Source: Hirsutella rhossiliensis
Lineage: Eukaryota; Ascomycota; Sordariomycetes; Hypocreales; Ophiocordycipitaceae
Assembly (NCBI RefSeq): GCF_020360975.1
Contig: NW_025408688.1
Coordinates: 620,001-684,000 of the forward strand
Direction of reading: 5' to 3'
DNA: 64,000 nucleotides
Within the stretch, counting starts at the first letter, position 1; every line of letters starts with the position of its first letter. This document shows, one piece after another, positions 11,690 through 20,337 of this stretch. The position numbers and the translations under genes are program-made. The notes under the pieces were generated by a model. It ran no database searches, was not told the DNA's origin, and worked only from the letters and a program-made list of their open reading frames with translations.

Positions 11690-12100
11690 ATGTAACAATT
11701 TTGTACCAAGAAGGATTGTTGGTACTTCTAAAATACTTCGAACACCCGTTAAGTTGCCAAGGCAAGGGGCTTAACGGCTGAATATCCAGCCCGAAGGGTG
11801 AACATCGTATTCCTGCAATTCAACTTTCCTAGGGGGGGACCCCCTAGAACCCCCCTTTCGCCTGCGGCGGCCATCCAGCTGTTTAAACCGCTCCTTGACT
11901 GGCCCAATCTAACTATATACCCTATATCGAACCTCCCCTTCCTGTAGCTTATAGGAAGACGTCGTTTAGTCAAGGTAGAGTGGTGGATACGGTGCATCGC
12001 TCAGCTGTTGACCCTGACGCCGTTGTTGGTCAGCGAGGCGCATCTTCATCCCTGCTTTAGCCTTTGTAGTTAGCCGTAAACGCAGCACGTAGGGAGACAG
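11690..12100. other. No gene; GC-rich hairpin
   Basis: No coding potential was seen. A perfect short inverted repeat CTAGGGGG..CCCCCTAG lies at about 11831-11847, and a second hairpin GTACCAA..TTGGTAC at about 11701-11724. On the minus strand these follow the helicase stop at 12103, so they may belong to a Helitron 3' region, but no defined CTRR terminus was placed. Confidence 0.35.
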
Positions 12101-12102
12101 GC

Positions 12103-14371
12103 TTATAAACCTTCTGTCGGCGTGTGGTTATAGAGGCTCTGACGATCGAAAGGCGCCTCAAGGAGTAAGCCTTGCAGCGACGTAACCCGTGACACAGCAA
12201 CATAGCTAATACCGGCCTGGAAGTCGCGTGTAGCGAGATCAGTAACTATTTGCTCCTTCGTTAGGCTCTGGCATTTGTGAACAGTGATAGCAAACGCCAC
12301 CATCAGGGGAAACTGCGTGCGAGCGCAGGTCTCGTTGCCCATAAGGAAATCACGCCTGACTGGGAGGATGGGTGAGATTTTCCTGCCCTCGTTAGTTATT
12401 AGATATGGCGGTCCATCGTAGCTATCAAAGTCCACCATAATAACGGCCGGGGGATCTTCCAATGGTTCGGCGCCTGGGTTCCAGGCGATATCGTATACAG
12501 TACCCTGGGCACCGTTAACTAGGCCAGCTGGCTGCCATAGGTTAGTAGTGAGCATTACCCTGGCGCCCTTAGCAACAGGGAACTTGTTAGATAGATTGCC
12601 AGCATTGTCGCTTGGTGCCTGCCCCGCGCCCTTGCCCTGACTCTTTGCCTCCACCTGTATTGCCGGGGCGTTGAGATGCACCATATGCTCGTAATTGTAT
12701 TCGTTGACCCGGGCCCTGGTAGAATACACCCGCAAAGCGGCCCTGAAGCTGTCAACCTCGCTCTGCGTTAGCCTGGACTGTACCCGACTGCTAAGGAGGT
12801 TCCAGGACGGTATGGATAACCAATTACAAGGACATTGACCTGGCGGCGGTTTGGCCCGTTGACTTCGGGGGTCTAGAGGGATCTTGCGATGCTCATCTAT
12901 TAGTAGCTTTAACGCATATGACGATACTCGCTCGCGGATCGGCATATACGGCGCCTGTAGGGAGAACGTTGATATCTTGTGGAGGTTTCGATTCTCTATC
13001 GCTGTGATCTGAGCAGCCTGATGGCCCCAGAAGCGTTCGAATCGTTGGAAAACGGTCGTCAAATCGCCCGTACAGGACCAAAGGAACTTCTTCATATGAG
13101 AGTGAAGTCCCTCGACGATCGAGGTCGTTGTACGCCCGAAGTGGCGATATTGATTAACGAAACAAGATACAAACTTCTCCTTCCAAGGCGTTAGCCACGT
13201 ATTGCAACAGTATTGTATAGCTGCAAGCGGGTGGCGGCCTGGTGTCTCAAATTGGCGTAAACGTTCGTTGAAGCTATTCACATCTTGTGACTTGACGATC
13301 TCGTTCCACTCTTGTAGAAACGCTTGGAATGCCGGGGCCCGTACGACTCGATTGCCGATTTTTGATGCCTTAGGAAAAATTGCTTGCATTTCGCAACGAC
13401 ATTCTGGTTAATATGCCACGTGCAGAGAAGGTTAGTACTGTTTTGAAGCTCGCGAAAGCTATCTAACGCCTTAAGCAACGCAGTATCTCGGTCCGTGACA
13501 GTGACCCTTGAAATGGGATCGACTCCTTCTCGCAAAGGACTAGCAGCAACGAGATAGCCCAATAGTAATGGGACTCGGTCTCGCCGTTCAAGAAGATAGA
13601 GGCAATAGAGAACGTTTTGTTATCTCGAGTGGCCGCGCAGATATTCAATAACGGCATATTGAATCGGTTCGTCTTGTAGGTACAGTCGAGGACGAGGACA
13701 TCGTGATGCTGACGCCATCGATGGAAGGTAGCACGAGGCGCGAGAAATAGCCCAGTTAGCCGGCCCTGGGGATCACGACTATCTCGATGAAAGAAGTCGG
13801 ACTTATCTAGCCGGTCGTAGAGAAACTGAAGAGGCGTACGGCCAGCTAGTTCTTCCTGACGGTGCCTAGCCAAGGCGTTACTCACGTCTTGAGCCGTGAT
13901 ACCGGCTAAACGAGGATCGTCGTGAACCAGGTCACGAAGCTCGCCAGCAATATCGGTCGGCCGGGTATTGTTATTAAACTTCCGGATAATGTCGTCGCGA
14001 TACTTCTGGATAACAAGCGCCCGGTACTTCGGAAAGACCATCGGGTCATCAACAAGGCGATGATTGTGAACATCGTGAAGATAAGAGATAGTCCAGTAAC
14101 CGCGTTTTTCCTTCAACGAGAGGCGAAACTCACAGTCTGTTTTCTGGGTTGCTGTATTGAGGCGACGACGAGAGATATGAGCAGCTTTATCCTTCCGATT
14201 TTCGTAGGGGCCGGCCTTGATACAACGAACAAGTGCAGACTTGCGTTGGCCAGCGTTATCCCGCTTCGATGTTCGAATGTGTAGGGCGTAGCCCTCAGCC
14301 TCAGCAACGGTATCGGCGGCTTCCATCGCGGCCTGGAAGGTCGGGAATAGTGTCTTCGTAAGCGACTCCAT
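12103..14371 (-). pseudogene. Chimeric reading frame: MULE transposase joined in frame to a PIF1-helicase C-terminus
   Basis: Starts at 14371 with the same first residues as the MULE at 3607 and is nearly identical through the DDE core. Frame changes occur at about 13500 (shared with copy 1) and 13375 (one C shorter than copy 1). From 13389 a single 428-codon frame runs to a stop at 12103. Its first part is MULE up to CPCNW, the beginning of the SWIM finger. At 12819/12820 it switches without a stop to helicase sequence: FPVAKGARVMLTTNLW, ISPILPVRRDF, AFAITVHKCQSLT, YVAVSRV. That is the domain IV-VI end of a PIF1/Helitron helicase, and TEGL looks like a natural C-terminus. The helicase Walker motifs are absent. 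It is most likely a recombination or capture product, not a working enzyme. Confidence 0.75.
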
Positions 14372-14594
14372 GATTCGGGCTCGTAAGGGCAGAAAACGCG
14401 GTGCGAATAGCTTCAGTTTTGATGGTATTGCTGATAGTTACGGTTACAGGATGTTGTTACGCAAGCATCACGAACTGGCCAGCTGGCCGGCCGGGAATGG
14501 GCGCACCAAAATTAGCGGCATCGGCACTGCGCCTGACCCAGCCACAGTTGATCCACTTTTTGGTGTACAGTTAATAAAAGGAGGTGTATAGATA
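12820..14594 (-). mobile_element. MULE copy 2, 5' half only, inverted relative to copy 1
   Basis: Nearly identical to 3384-5155 in reverse orientation (about 1.77 kb). Similarity stops sharply at 12820 (inside the SWIM finger) and at 14594, where the pogo element begins within a few bases. The right TIR (about 14378-14594) is present; the other end is lost. Differences from copy 1 that I can see are single-base length changes in C or G runs. Confidence 0.8.
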
Positions 14595-14747
14595 CGTAAG
14601 GGATTTTCCGATGATCTGCCGGATCCCGTGACCCGCCGGACTTACACGCGACTGCAAGTTAGACATCAATCCACAATAACTCCACAGCAACGGGGCCAAA
14701 ATTTCTCCAACTTAAAATGTGATGAAAGAGAGACTGCGAGATGTGCA

Positions 14748-16824
14748 TCATCCTGTTTCGCAGTCATCAAGCCATTGTGGTCGCTTGCTATTCCGCTGCG
14801 GCCGTCCCGAGCTCCGGTACACCACTACCATCTCCCGATCACTCTCAACAGCCAGAAAAGGTCTTTGGGCACGAGGCGTTCGGCCGGGCGGAATCCTTGC
14901 CTTCTTTGCTAAGTCATTCTCTGGCCTATCTGGCGCTTGCGATGTTACCGGAAGCTCTGGTGGTGACGGAGGAGTGACGATTATTTCGTCTAGAATCCCT
15001 GGACTCTCCTCTCGTGCATCAAAAGGCACCCGCCGGCTTTGCTGCCCCTGTTGCGGCCTTTCCCGGTTAAGATGCCTGAGGTCGTCACGAAGCTGCCGGT
15101 TAGCCTCTTTCTCTTGCTTTCTGGCTTCTTTTTCCTGCAATTTTCGCTCCCTTTTCTCCTCTCGCTGCCTCTTCCTCTCCAACACGACCTCTTTTTGTTC
15201 TTCCGCCTTCTGCTGTCGCTGAACCTTCTGGGATTCCTTTTGAGAGCCTTATCTTTCTTTTGACCTCCATCGCAGCTTTCTTCACTCGAGCTTGGGCCAC
15301 TTTTTGCGGGCTGAAGACCTGAGCAGAGTTAGGATCCGTACGGTCAAAGAGATAATCTTTCAGAGCTGTACCACGCTGCCTGCGCTGCTTCTCATGAATG
15401 ATTGCCTCACGGAGTCCCTTGTTCTCATATCTAAGGAGCTCAACCTCGGATTGAAGGCTTTCGAGAGTGCTCTTCAGCTTCCGAGCATTGACTTCCGAAT
15501 CTGCGGCGGATTTGTCGACTACTTTGTCCACAAGTCGTCGTAATTCTCGAGCAGTAGGCTGTTGCAATGCTAGGGAGTCTTCCGAACCACTGCCTACATC
15601 GGAATCGTCGATTTTGTCTTTCACAATCTGTGATAGGACGACTGCGGGATCGAAAGGAAGGAGCCCGGTCCGCATCCACCCACTTTCAACGTTCTCCGGT
15701 GAGAAAGACGCCTCGAATGCATTCCAAAACAAAGTCCAGAACTCGCGCTTGGACAGCCCAACGAGACCTTGAGTCTTTGCCGTCCACCGGATAAGCTGAT
15801 TTGTGTATGCCGTTGACAGAGGGCTGAATAGGGATACGTCCAGGGGTTGGAGCCGATGGGTAGAGTGGGGAGGAAACACCGCCACGATGATCCGATGCTG
15901 GTCGCACCACTCCAGAAAGCCCATATTAATATGGCTGGAGTGTCCGTCGGTAATAAGAAGGCGATAATCACGTCCGTTTCGTGCTTTTGCCTTGGTAAAC
16001 CGATCAAAAACGCCGACGAGCCACTCTTTTCCAAGCTCGTGGTTAGTCCAGCCCGTCTCTGAGGTTGTGAAGAATGCTGATTGATGCTCTGGGTCAAAGT
16101 CCGTAAGCCAAGAATCTTGGACTTGTCCTGGCTTGCCTTGGTAGATGAGAAAAGGAGGCAATGAAGTCATGTCCTGGCAGATGCAAGCCACGAACGTAAT
16201 CCAGGATCGATTGCCGTCTTGCAATGCGCCGAGCAATTTGCCTTGCTTTTTGAGATCAAGGGTGAAGACTCTCTTAGTTCGATTGATCACACCCAAGAGA
16301 AAGCCTTTTTCATCCATGTTATACGTGTTGCAAGGGACAATGTCGTATTTCTCGATTTTCGCTCGGATCTTCCACGATTAATAACGAATCTGAGATTTTG
16401 TACACAAACTTACAAGCTCAAAATATGCCTTATACCTAGAGGTATTATCGGCTCTTTTCCGTGCAATGTCAAATCCATCGAACCAGCTGCAACCTAGCTC
16501 ATTGCGGTTGCGATGAACAAAGCTGTATGACCAATGCTTTCCGACCTCCACTTTCGCGATATCCTGAGCGAAATTCTTGATCATAGACAAGGTAGGCGGA
16601 ATGCCGCGTGCTGAAAGCTTGTGAATATAAGCAATAAGATCTCGTTCTTGCTGCTTTGACAGCCGTGATTTATACAATGAGTCGGCATCACGTCTTGACC
16701 GCTGTTTGCCTTGATGTCGCCGTCGCAACGTAGTCTCGTCACAGTTGAATTTCCGTGCAGTATCGGCATAATTCACTGATTCCGAAGATTTCAGAAAATC
16801 AAGAGCCTTGTCAATCGGCGCCAT
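14748..16824 (-). CDS. pogo/Tigger-like transposase with one 45-nt intron; one C-terminal frameshift
   Basis: ATG at 16824. The N-terminal HTH (MAPIDKALDFLKS, TARKFNCDETTLRRR) is followed by a CENP-B-type domain with SYSFVHRNRNEL. An in-frame stop near 16378 is removed by an intron at 16413-16369: GTAAGT donor, TATTAAT branch-like site, AAG acceptor, 45 nt. Splicing gives YFEL-IRAKIEKYD and leads straight into the catalytic domain. Catalytic residues: NMDEKG (about 16320), LITDGHSSH (about 15950), HRLQPLDVSLF (about 15840). A one-base deficit in an A run at about 15240 shifts the basic coiled-coil tail (KAEEQKEVVLERKRQ) into another frame ending at 14748. The DDE core is intact, so it is either recently dead or intact with one sequencing error. 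Confidence 0.82.
16369..16413 (-). other. Intron of transposase A
   Basis: Donor GTAAGT at 16413-16408, acceptor AG at 16370-16369, length 45 nt. Its removal joins TTTGAGCTT to ATCCGAGCG and keeps frame. Inferred from sequence only. Confidence 0.7.
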
Positions 16825-16869
16825 TGTTGTTGAGCTGTCCCGGATTGACGTTGAGACAAATGTCGGTGT

Positions 16870-17348
16870 GTGTGTGTGTTTATTACGCCCGGAGAATGAC
16901 TCTAATAGGGCCTAGACCTTCTGACTATTGACGCTTCGATACACTGATGCATGACACCCCAAGCCCCACGGATCTGCTTACGCTGCGCCAACCATTCCAC
17001 TGTTTGCTTCCTGACAGACCTGCTTGAAGGTCAATTTCTCCAAGTGTTCAGCATCCTATTCTCAGCAACTGAAGCGCGATTTGTCGAAGACGAAGCTGGA
17101 TGTGTTATTGTTGATGGTGGTTGGTACGCCGATTGTACTTGACGAATTCTTCTATCACCGAATTACCGAATTGGTCTTCATTGAACGTGACGTTGTGAAC
17201 TGATGTTCTCTCATGACGCTGCCCCCTTTGACGAGCGGGGAACCCGGGTGTACCCTGTTTCACCAGGGGTGCCTCCAGCCGGCTTCGAACCGACCCCTCT
17301 GCGACGGACGCAGAGGCTCCAGACGTGTCACCACTACGCCATGGAGGC
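16870..17348 (-). mobile_element. tRNA-derived SINE, 479 bp, with 14-bp target-site duplication
   Basis: Flanked by perfect copies of ACAAATGTCGGTGT at 16856-16869 and 17349-17362. The right boundary (17348) is exactly the 5' end of a tRNA-like unit read on the minus strand. The left boundary carries the 3' tail AATAAACACACACAC. A tRNA-like head with A and B boxes, unrelated body, short simple-repeat tail and a target duplication of this size define a SINE. Its last 200-odd bp resemble the 3' end of the LINE at 33.4-34.0 kb and the tail at 62.0-62.1 kb, so it probably borrows that LINE's machinery. It sits about 45 bp upstream of the transposase A start codon. Confidence 0.85.
17271..17348 (-). 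tRNA. tRNA-like head of the SINE (pseudo-tRNA)
   Basis: On the minus strand, 78 nt. A 7-bp acceptor stem is formed by GCCTCCA and TGGAGGC. An A box TGGCGTAGTGG fits TRGYNNANNGG and a B box GGTTCGAAGCC matches exactly. The T arm GTCGG-TTCGAAG-CCGGC is good. An anticodon arm TCTGC-GTCCGTC-GCAGA would expose CCG (Arg), but about seven extra bases lie before it and the variable loop is short. It is unlikely to work as a tRNA; it is the Pol III promoter of the SINE. Confidence 0.55.
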
Positions 17349-17409
17349 ACAAATGTCGGTGTAAGTGGCGGCGGATCCCCGGATCCGGCAGATCATCGGA
17401 AAACCCCTT

Positions 17410-19150
17410 ACACCGTGGTGGTGCACGCCGTCTTGGGACGCACAGCTCTTCTTCTGTCTGCCGTCGGGCCTGCTCCTCGATAAGTTGTTGCCCTGCCTGC
17501 TCATCCTCCCTTGCCCTCAGTCGCCTAGCACGTTCCTCTTCCTTTCTCGCCGTCGCTTTATCCTAGCCGTGCCTTCTGCGACAGACAGAGCACCGCCATC
17601 ACCAATATACTCGCGTCGTTGCTCTCTTCCTCTTTCGCCGCTGGTTTTCTGACCGAAGATGTCTGTTTTCGTCGGCGAGCAGCGCGGCACTATGCATGGC
17701 CATTTGACATCCTTTGATGAGCTGGTTTATGGCTTGTGAGACCGGCGTGCCCGCATTTTGTGGCCGGCGCTGAAGAAGTCCTTCCACGTGAGTGGTAAGC
17801 TGGCTAACATTGCAAGGTGTCTTGTGGGCTTCCAAGCTTTCTGGGGGCTTGGGGTGTGCTTGTCGCCGTCATCGTTGGCATTGTCGTTGCCATTCCTGTC
17901 AACCTGAACTAGTAACCGTGACAGAACCCGGGTCGGATTGAATGGGAAAGGCCTGTGGCCATGAATCCACTTCGGATGTTCGACGGGAGAGCGCTTGTCG
18001 GCGGGCCTCGATGTACAGAAGCAGGAAGTCCTCTTTATCGATGTGGTTGACCCTGCGAGCATCTTCTCTTGAACATTCCGCCCATATATCGTTTTCAAAG
18101 GCGAAAGCACCCGACATCCAGAGGCTGTAAGAGATGTGAGGAATGAGCTGGCATTTGGAGTACCACGATGGCATTGTCCGTACAGTACTTGTCGAACTCC
18201 GGCGTAACATGGCTGCCGTGCCCGTCGAGAATGAGAAGTCGGCGTGTTCCAACGGTAAGGCGCCGTGTGTATGGGTCGAAAACTGCCTTCAACCAATACA
18301 ATCCAAGGTCGTCGGAAGTCCAACCTTTGTCGCTCACGGCAATCTGCCAGTCCTTGGGCACATCTGCCTCGTACCAGCTTGCTTGGTGCACCTTGCCCTG
18401 GAAGATGACCATCGCCGGCAAAGCCCAACCTTGGCAATTAATAGATTCAATTACGGTAACCCATTCTCGATTTCCTGGCTGCATGACCATAGGCCGACCT
18501 CGCCGGTCAGACCGAGTAAGGACTCTTGCTGTCGCAATGACTCCCATTTGAAAACCCGTCTCATCGAAGTTGTAGACATCCTCATCAAGAATCCCCCATT
18601 TCTGTTTCGCCATTGCCACCCGATCGTACCATTCTTGCATCATCTTCGGGTCTTCGCATTTGGCACGTTGGTAATCGTATCGACGAGTATTTCGCCTTGA
18701 TTTCGTCGTGGCGGCCAACGAACTTCCGCACCCAATTTTCGCCGACAGTTTCTTGGCCGCGCTCCGAAAGCAACAAGTTGGCCATGCGGCGAGTGTAGAC
18801 CACTGTCGGCGGCATCCTCGCTCGTCCATCGACAAGACCCATTGTACGAGGGCAGTCTCTTCCGTCGCCGTCAACTTCCGGTTGTTCATCTGCGCGTCGC
18901 GTCGGGGCCGGGCACCGCGCAGTCGAGCAGAGACTGTCGATTGAGGACATCGTATGCCGTCGCGGCCTTGTGGGCGCTGTCGAATTGGCCTTGCTGATAG
19001 GCCTTCACGGCGAGCAGGACCCGTTCTTCGCGTGGAATCGATTGGTCTCGAATTTCCGTCATGGTGGTCGGCCTGTCTCGCCATGAGGTGCGGGTCGCTT
19101 GGGTGGGGAATTTTTGAGCAGGTAGGGGGTGTGACCAGGAAGGGGGTAGA
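17410..19150 (-). pseudogene. pogo/Fot1-like element B, transposase with several frameshifts
   Basis: From about 19084 downward. The N-terminus includes LTATEETALVQWVLSMDERG. A second frame gives the CENP-B helix region MPPTVVYTRRMANLLL and GENWVRKFVGRHDEI. Back in the first frame lie the catalytic parts: YNFDETGFQMGV (about 18560), LILDGHGSHVTPEF (about 18220) and LLQPLDVGCF (about 18110). The C-terminus is scattered over two more frames (NHIDKEDFLLLYIEAR; LLADENRHLRSEN). The right end interrupts the Tc1 gene at about 19150; the left end is cut by element A at 17408. Confidence 0.82.
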
Positions 19151-19155
19151 TTACG

Positions 19156-19662
19156 TTATTTGCAGAACACCCACGCTTGACGCTCTCCTTCCCCTTGGGC
19201 AATTGAAGTTTCATCTGAGAAGACCCAGCTTTTCCACGCCCCTAGGGGTAAGTTGATATGGCGTATCGCGAAGAGGAGCCTCTTTTCAGCCACTTCTGGG
19301 GTCAATTTAGGCCGTCCGAGTGCTTTGAAGTGCATGACGCCCTCTTGTTTGAGGTATCGTACTAAAGTGACCGGTGCGCAGTCAATTCCGGTGTCTATAA
19401 CAATCTGACGGGCTGATATGAAAGGGTCATTCGCGATGCATCGAAAAATAGCTCTTTTATCGCGGTCTGATAGCTTCTTTGGACGTTCAGAGCGAGGGTT
19501 ATCCTTCGCACTGATCTGTGACGCGTAGCGCGACGCGATGCCAGAGACGCTTCCGGGGGATATACCCTCTTTTAGGGCAATAAGGCGGGCTGGGGTACCC
19601 GAGTTATACATCATTACAATCCTCGTTCGTTTATGAGGCGAATAATTCTGTCGTTGGCCCAT
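19156..19662 (-). pseudogene. Tc1-like transposase, N-terminal half
   Basis: ATG at 19662. Two helix-turn-helix parts (HKRTRIVMMYNSGT; LSDRDKRAIFRCIAND, then PVTLVRYLKQEG) and the first catalytic Asp in WVFSDETSIAQG. The frame stops at 19156 just after that, where element B begins next to a TA. The second and third acidic residues are missing. The coding part that is left has no internal stop, so it was lost by insertion rather than by decay. Confidence 0.85.
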
Positions 19663-19776
19663 TGCGGGCTAAATTGGTAAAGTTATGGCCAGTTGAAGTT
19701 GAAACGCGTGTTTTAGCGATGTCGCGTGTAAGGTGGAGGACGCGAATTTGATCGAAACTTTTGTAGACCCACTGTA

Positions 19777-20026
19777 CCGTAGAAATTCAGCAAATTCGTT
19801 CGACTTTTAGCGCCTGGACCGGGGGGTTCCCCACAGGTCTCAGCGCCACCAAATTTGTATACAAAATGTACATCTAGCCGGGCCCGCCTCTGCCAGTCTG
19901 ACAACTCAGCGCACAACGCCGGCACGGCCAGGTACCTTTCGTATACAAATTTGGTGGGGCTGAAACCTGTGGGGAGCCCCCCGGCCCACGCGCTAAAGGT
20001 GAAACGAATTTGTTGAATTTCTACGG
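19777..20026. mobile_element. MITE with about 90-bp TIRs and TA target
   Basis: The left arm begins CCGTAGAAATTCAGCAAATT at 19777 and ends near GTATAC (about 19862). The right arm is the inverse, from about 19939 to CTACGG at 20026. TA flanks both ends (19775-19776, 20027-20028). The spacer is about 75 bp with no coding. It is probably a non-autonomous Tc1/mariner relative and lies about 310 bp upstream of the sulfatase-domain gene. Confidence 0.8.
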
Positions 20027-20337
20027 TACCTCGTGGCGCCGCCCCTCCCCGGTACTGCCCCGGTACAGTGGAGATGTTGCCGCAGATATGATTCGCGGGA
20101 CGCCCAGGGTAAGCTTGTCTTATCCCGTGCTTGGCATGCGTGCCTGGTCGCGCTTCTTCAACTTTTGGTCATGATTCTTCTTGCATCCTCGCCGCCTCCT
20201 TTTAACCCGACGCCTTCCACCTCACTTCCCCTTGCCGTCTCTCGCCCGCCTCTCATGTCCGTCCGCCGCCTCCTGTCTGCCGCCTCCTGTCCCTCGCCGA
20301 CCGTCCAAGACCGTCTGGATTCTCGTCTTCCAACGCC

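Larger units (their letters stand above)
14599..17407 (-). mobile_element. pogo/Tigger-like DNA transposon A with TIRs and TA target
   Basis: The left end starts AGGGATTTTCCGATGATCTG at 14599 and the right end is the inverse (one early mismatch) finishing at 17407. Similarity extends about 50 bp with a short mismatched middle, to CTTACAC. TA dinucleotides flank both ends (14597-14598 and 17408-17409), as expected of Tc1/mariner-pogo transposition. It holds the transposase gene 14748-16824 and a later SINE insertion at 16870-17348. Without the SINE and one TSD copy it is about 2.3 kb. Confidence 0.85.

Noticed and set aside
11831..11847. Helitron 3' terminal hairpin
   Set aside because: The hairpin is perfect, but no CTRR end or A/T target join could be fixed next to it, so it is reported only as a hairpin.
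16369..16413. In-frame nonsense mutation in transposase A
   Set aside because: Consensus splice sites remove the stop and give the expected YFEL-IRAKIEKYD continuity.
17271..17348. A functional tRNA-Arg(CCG) gene
   Set aside because: The extra bases before the anticodon arm and short variable loop are abnormal, and the unit begins exactly at a 14-bp target duplication as a SINE head would.
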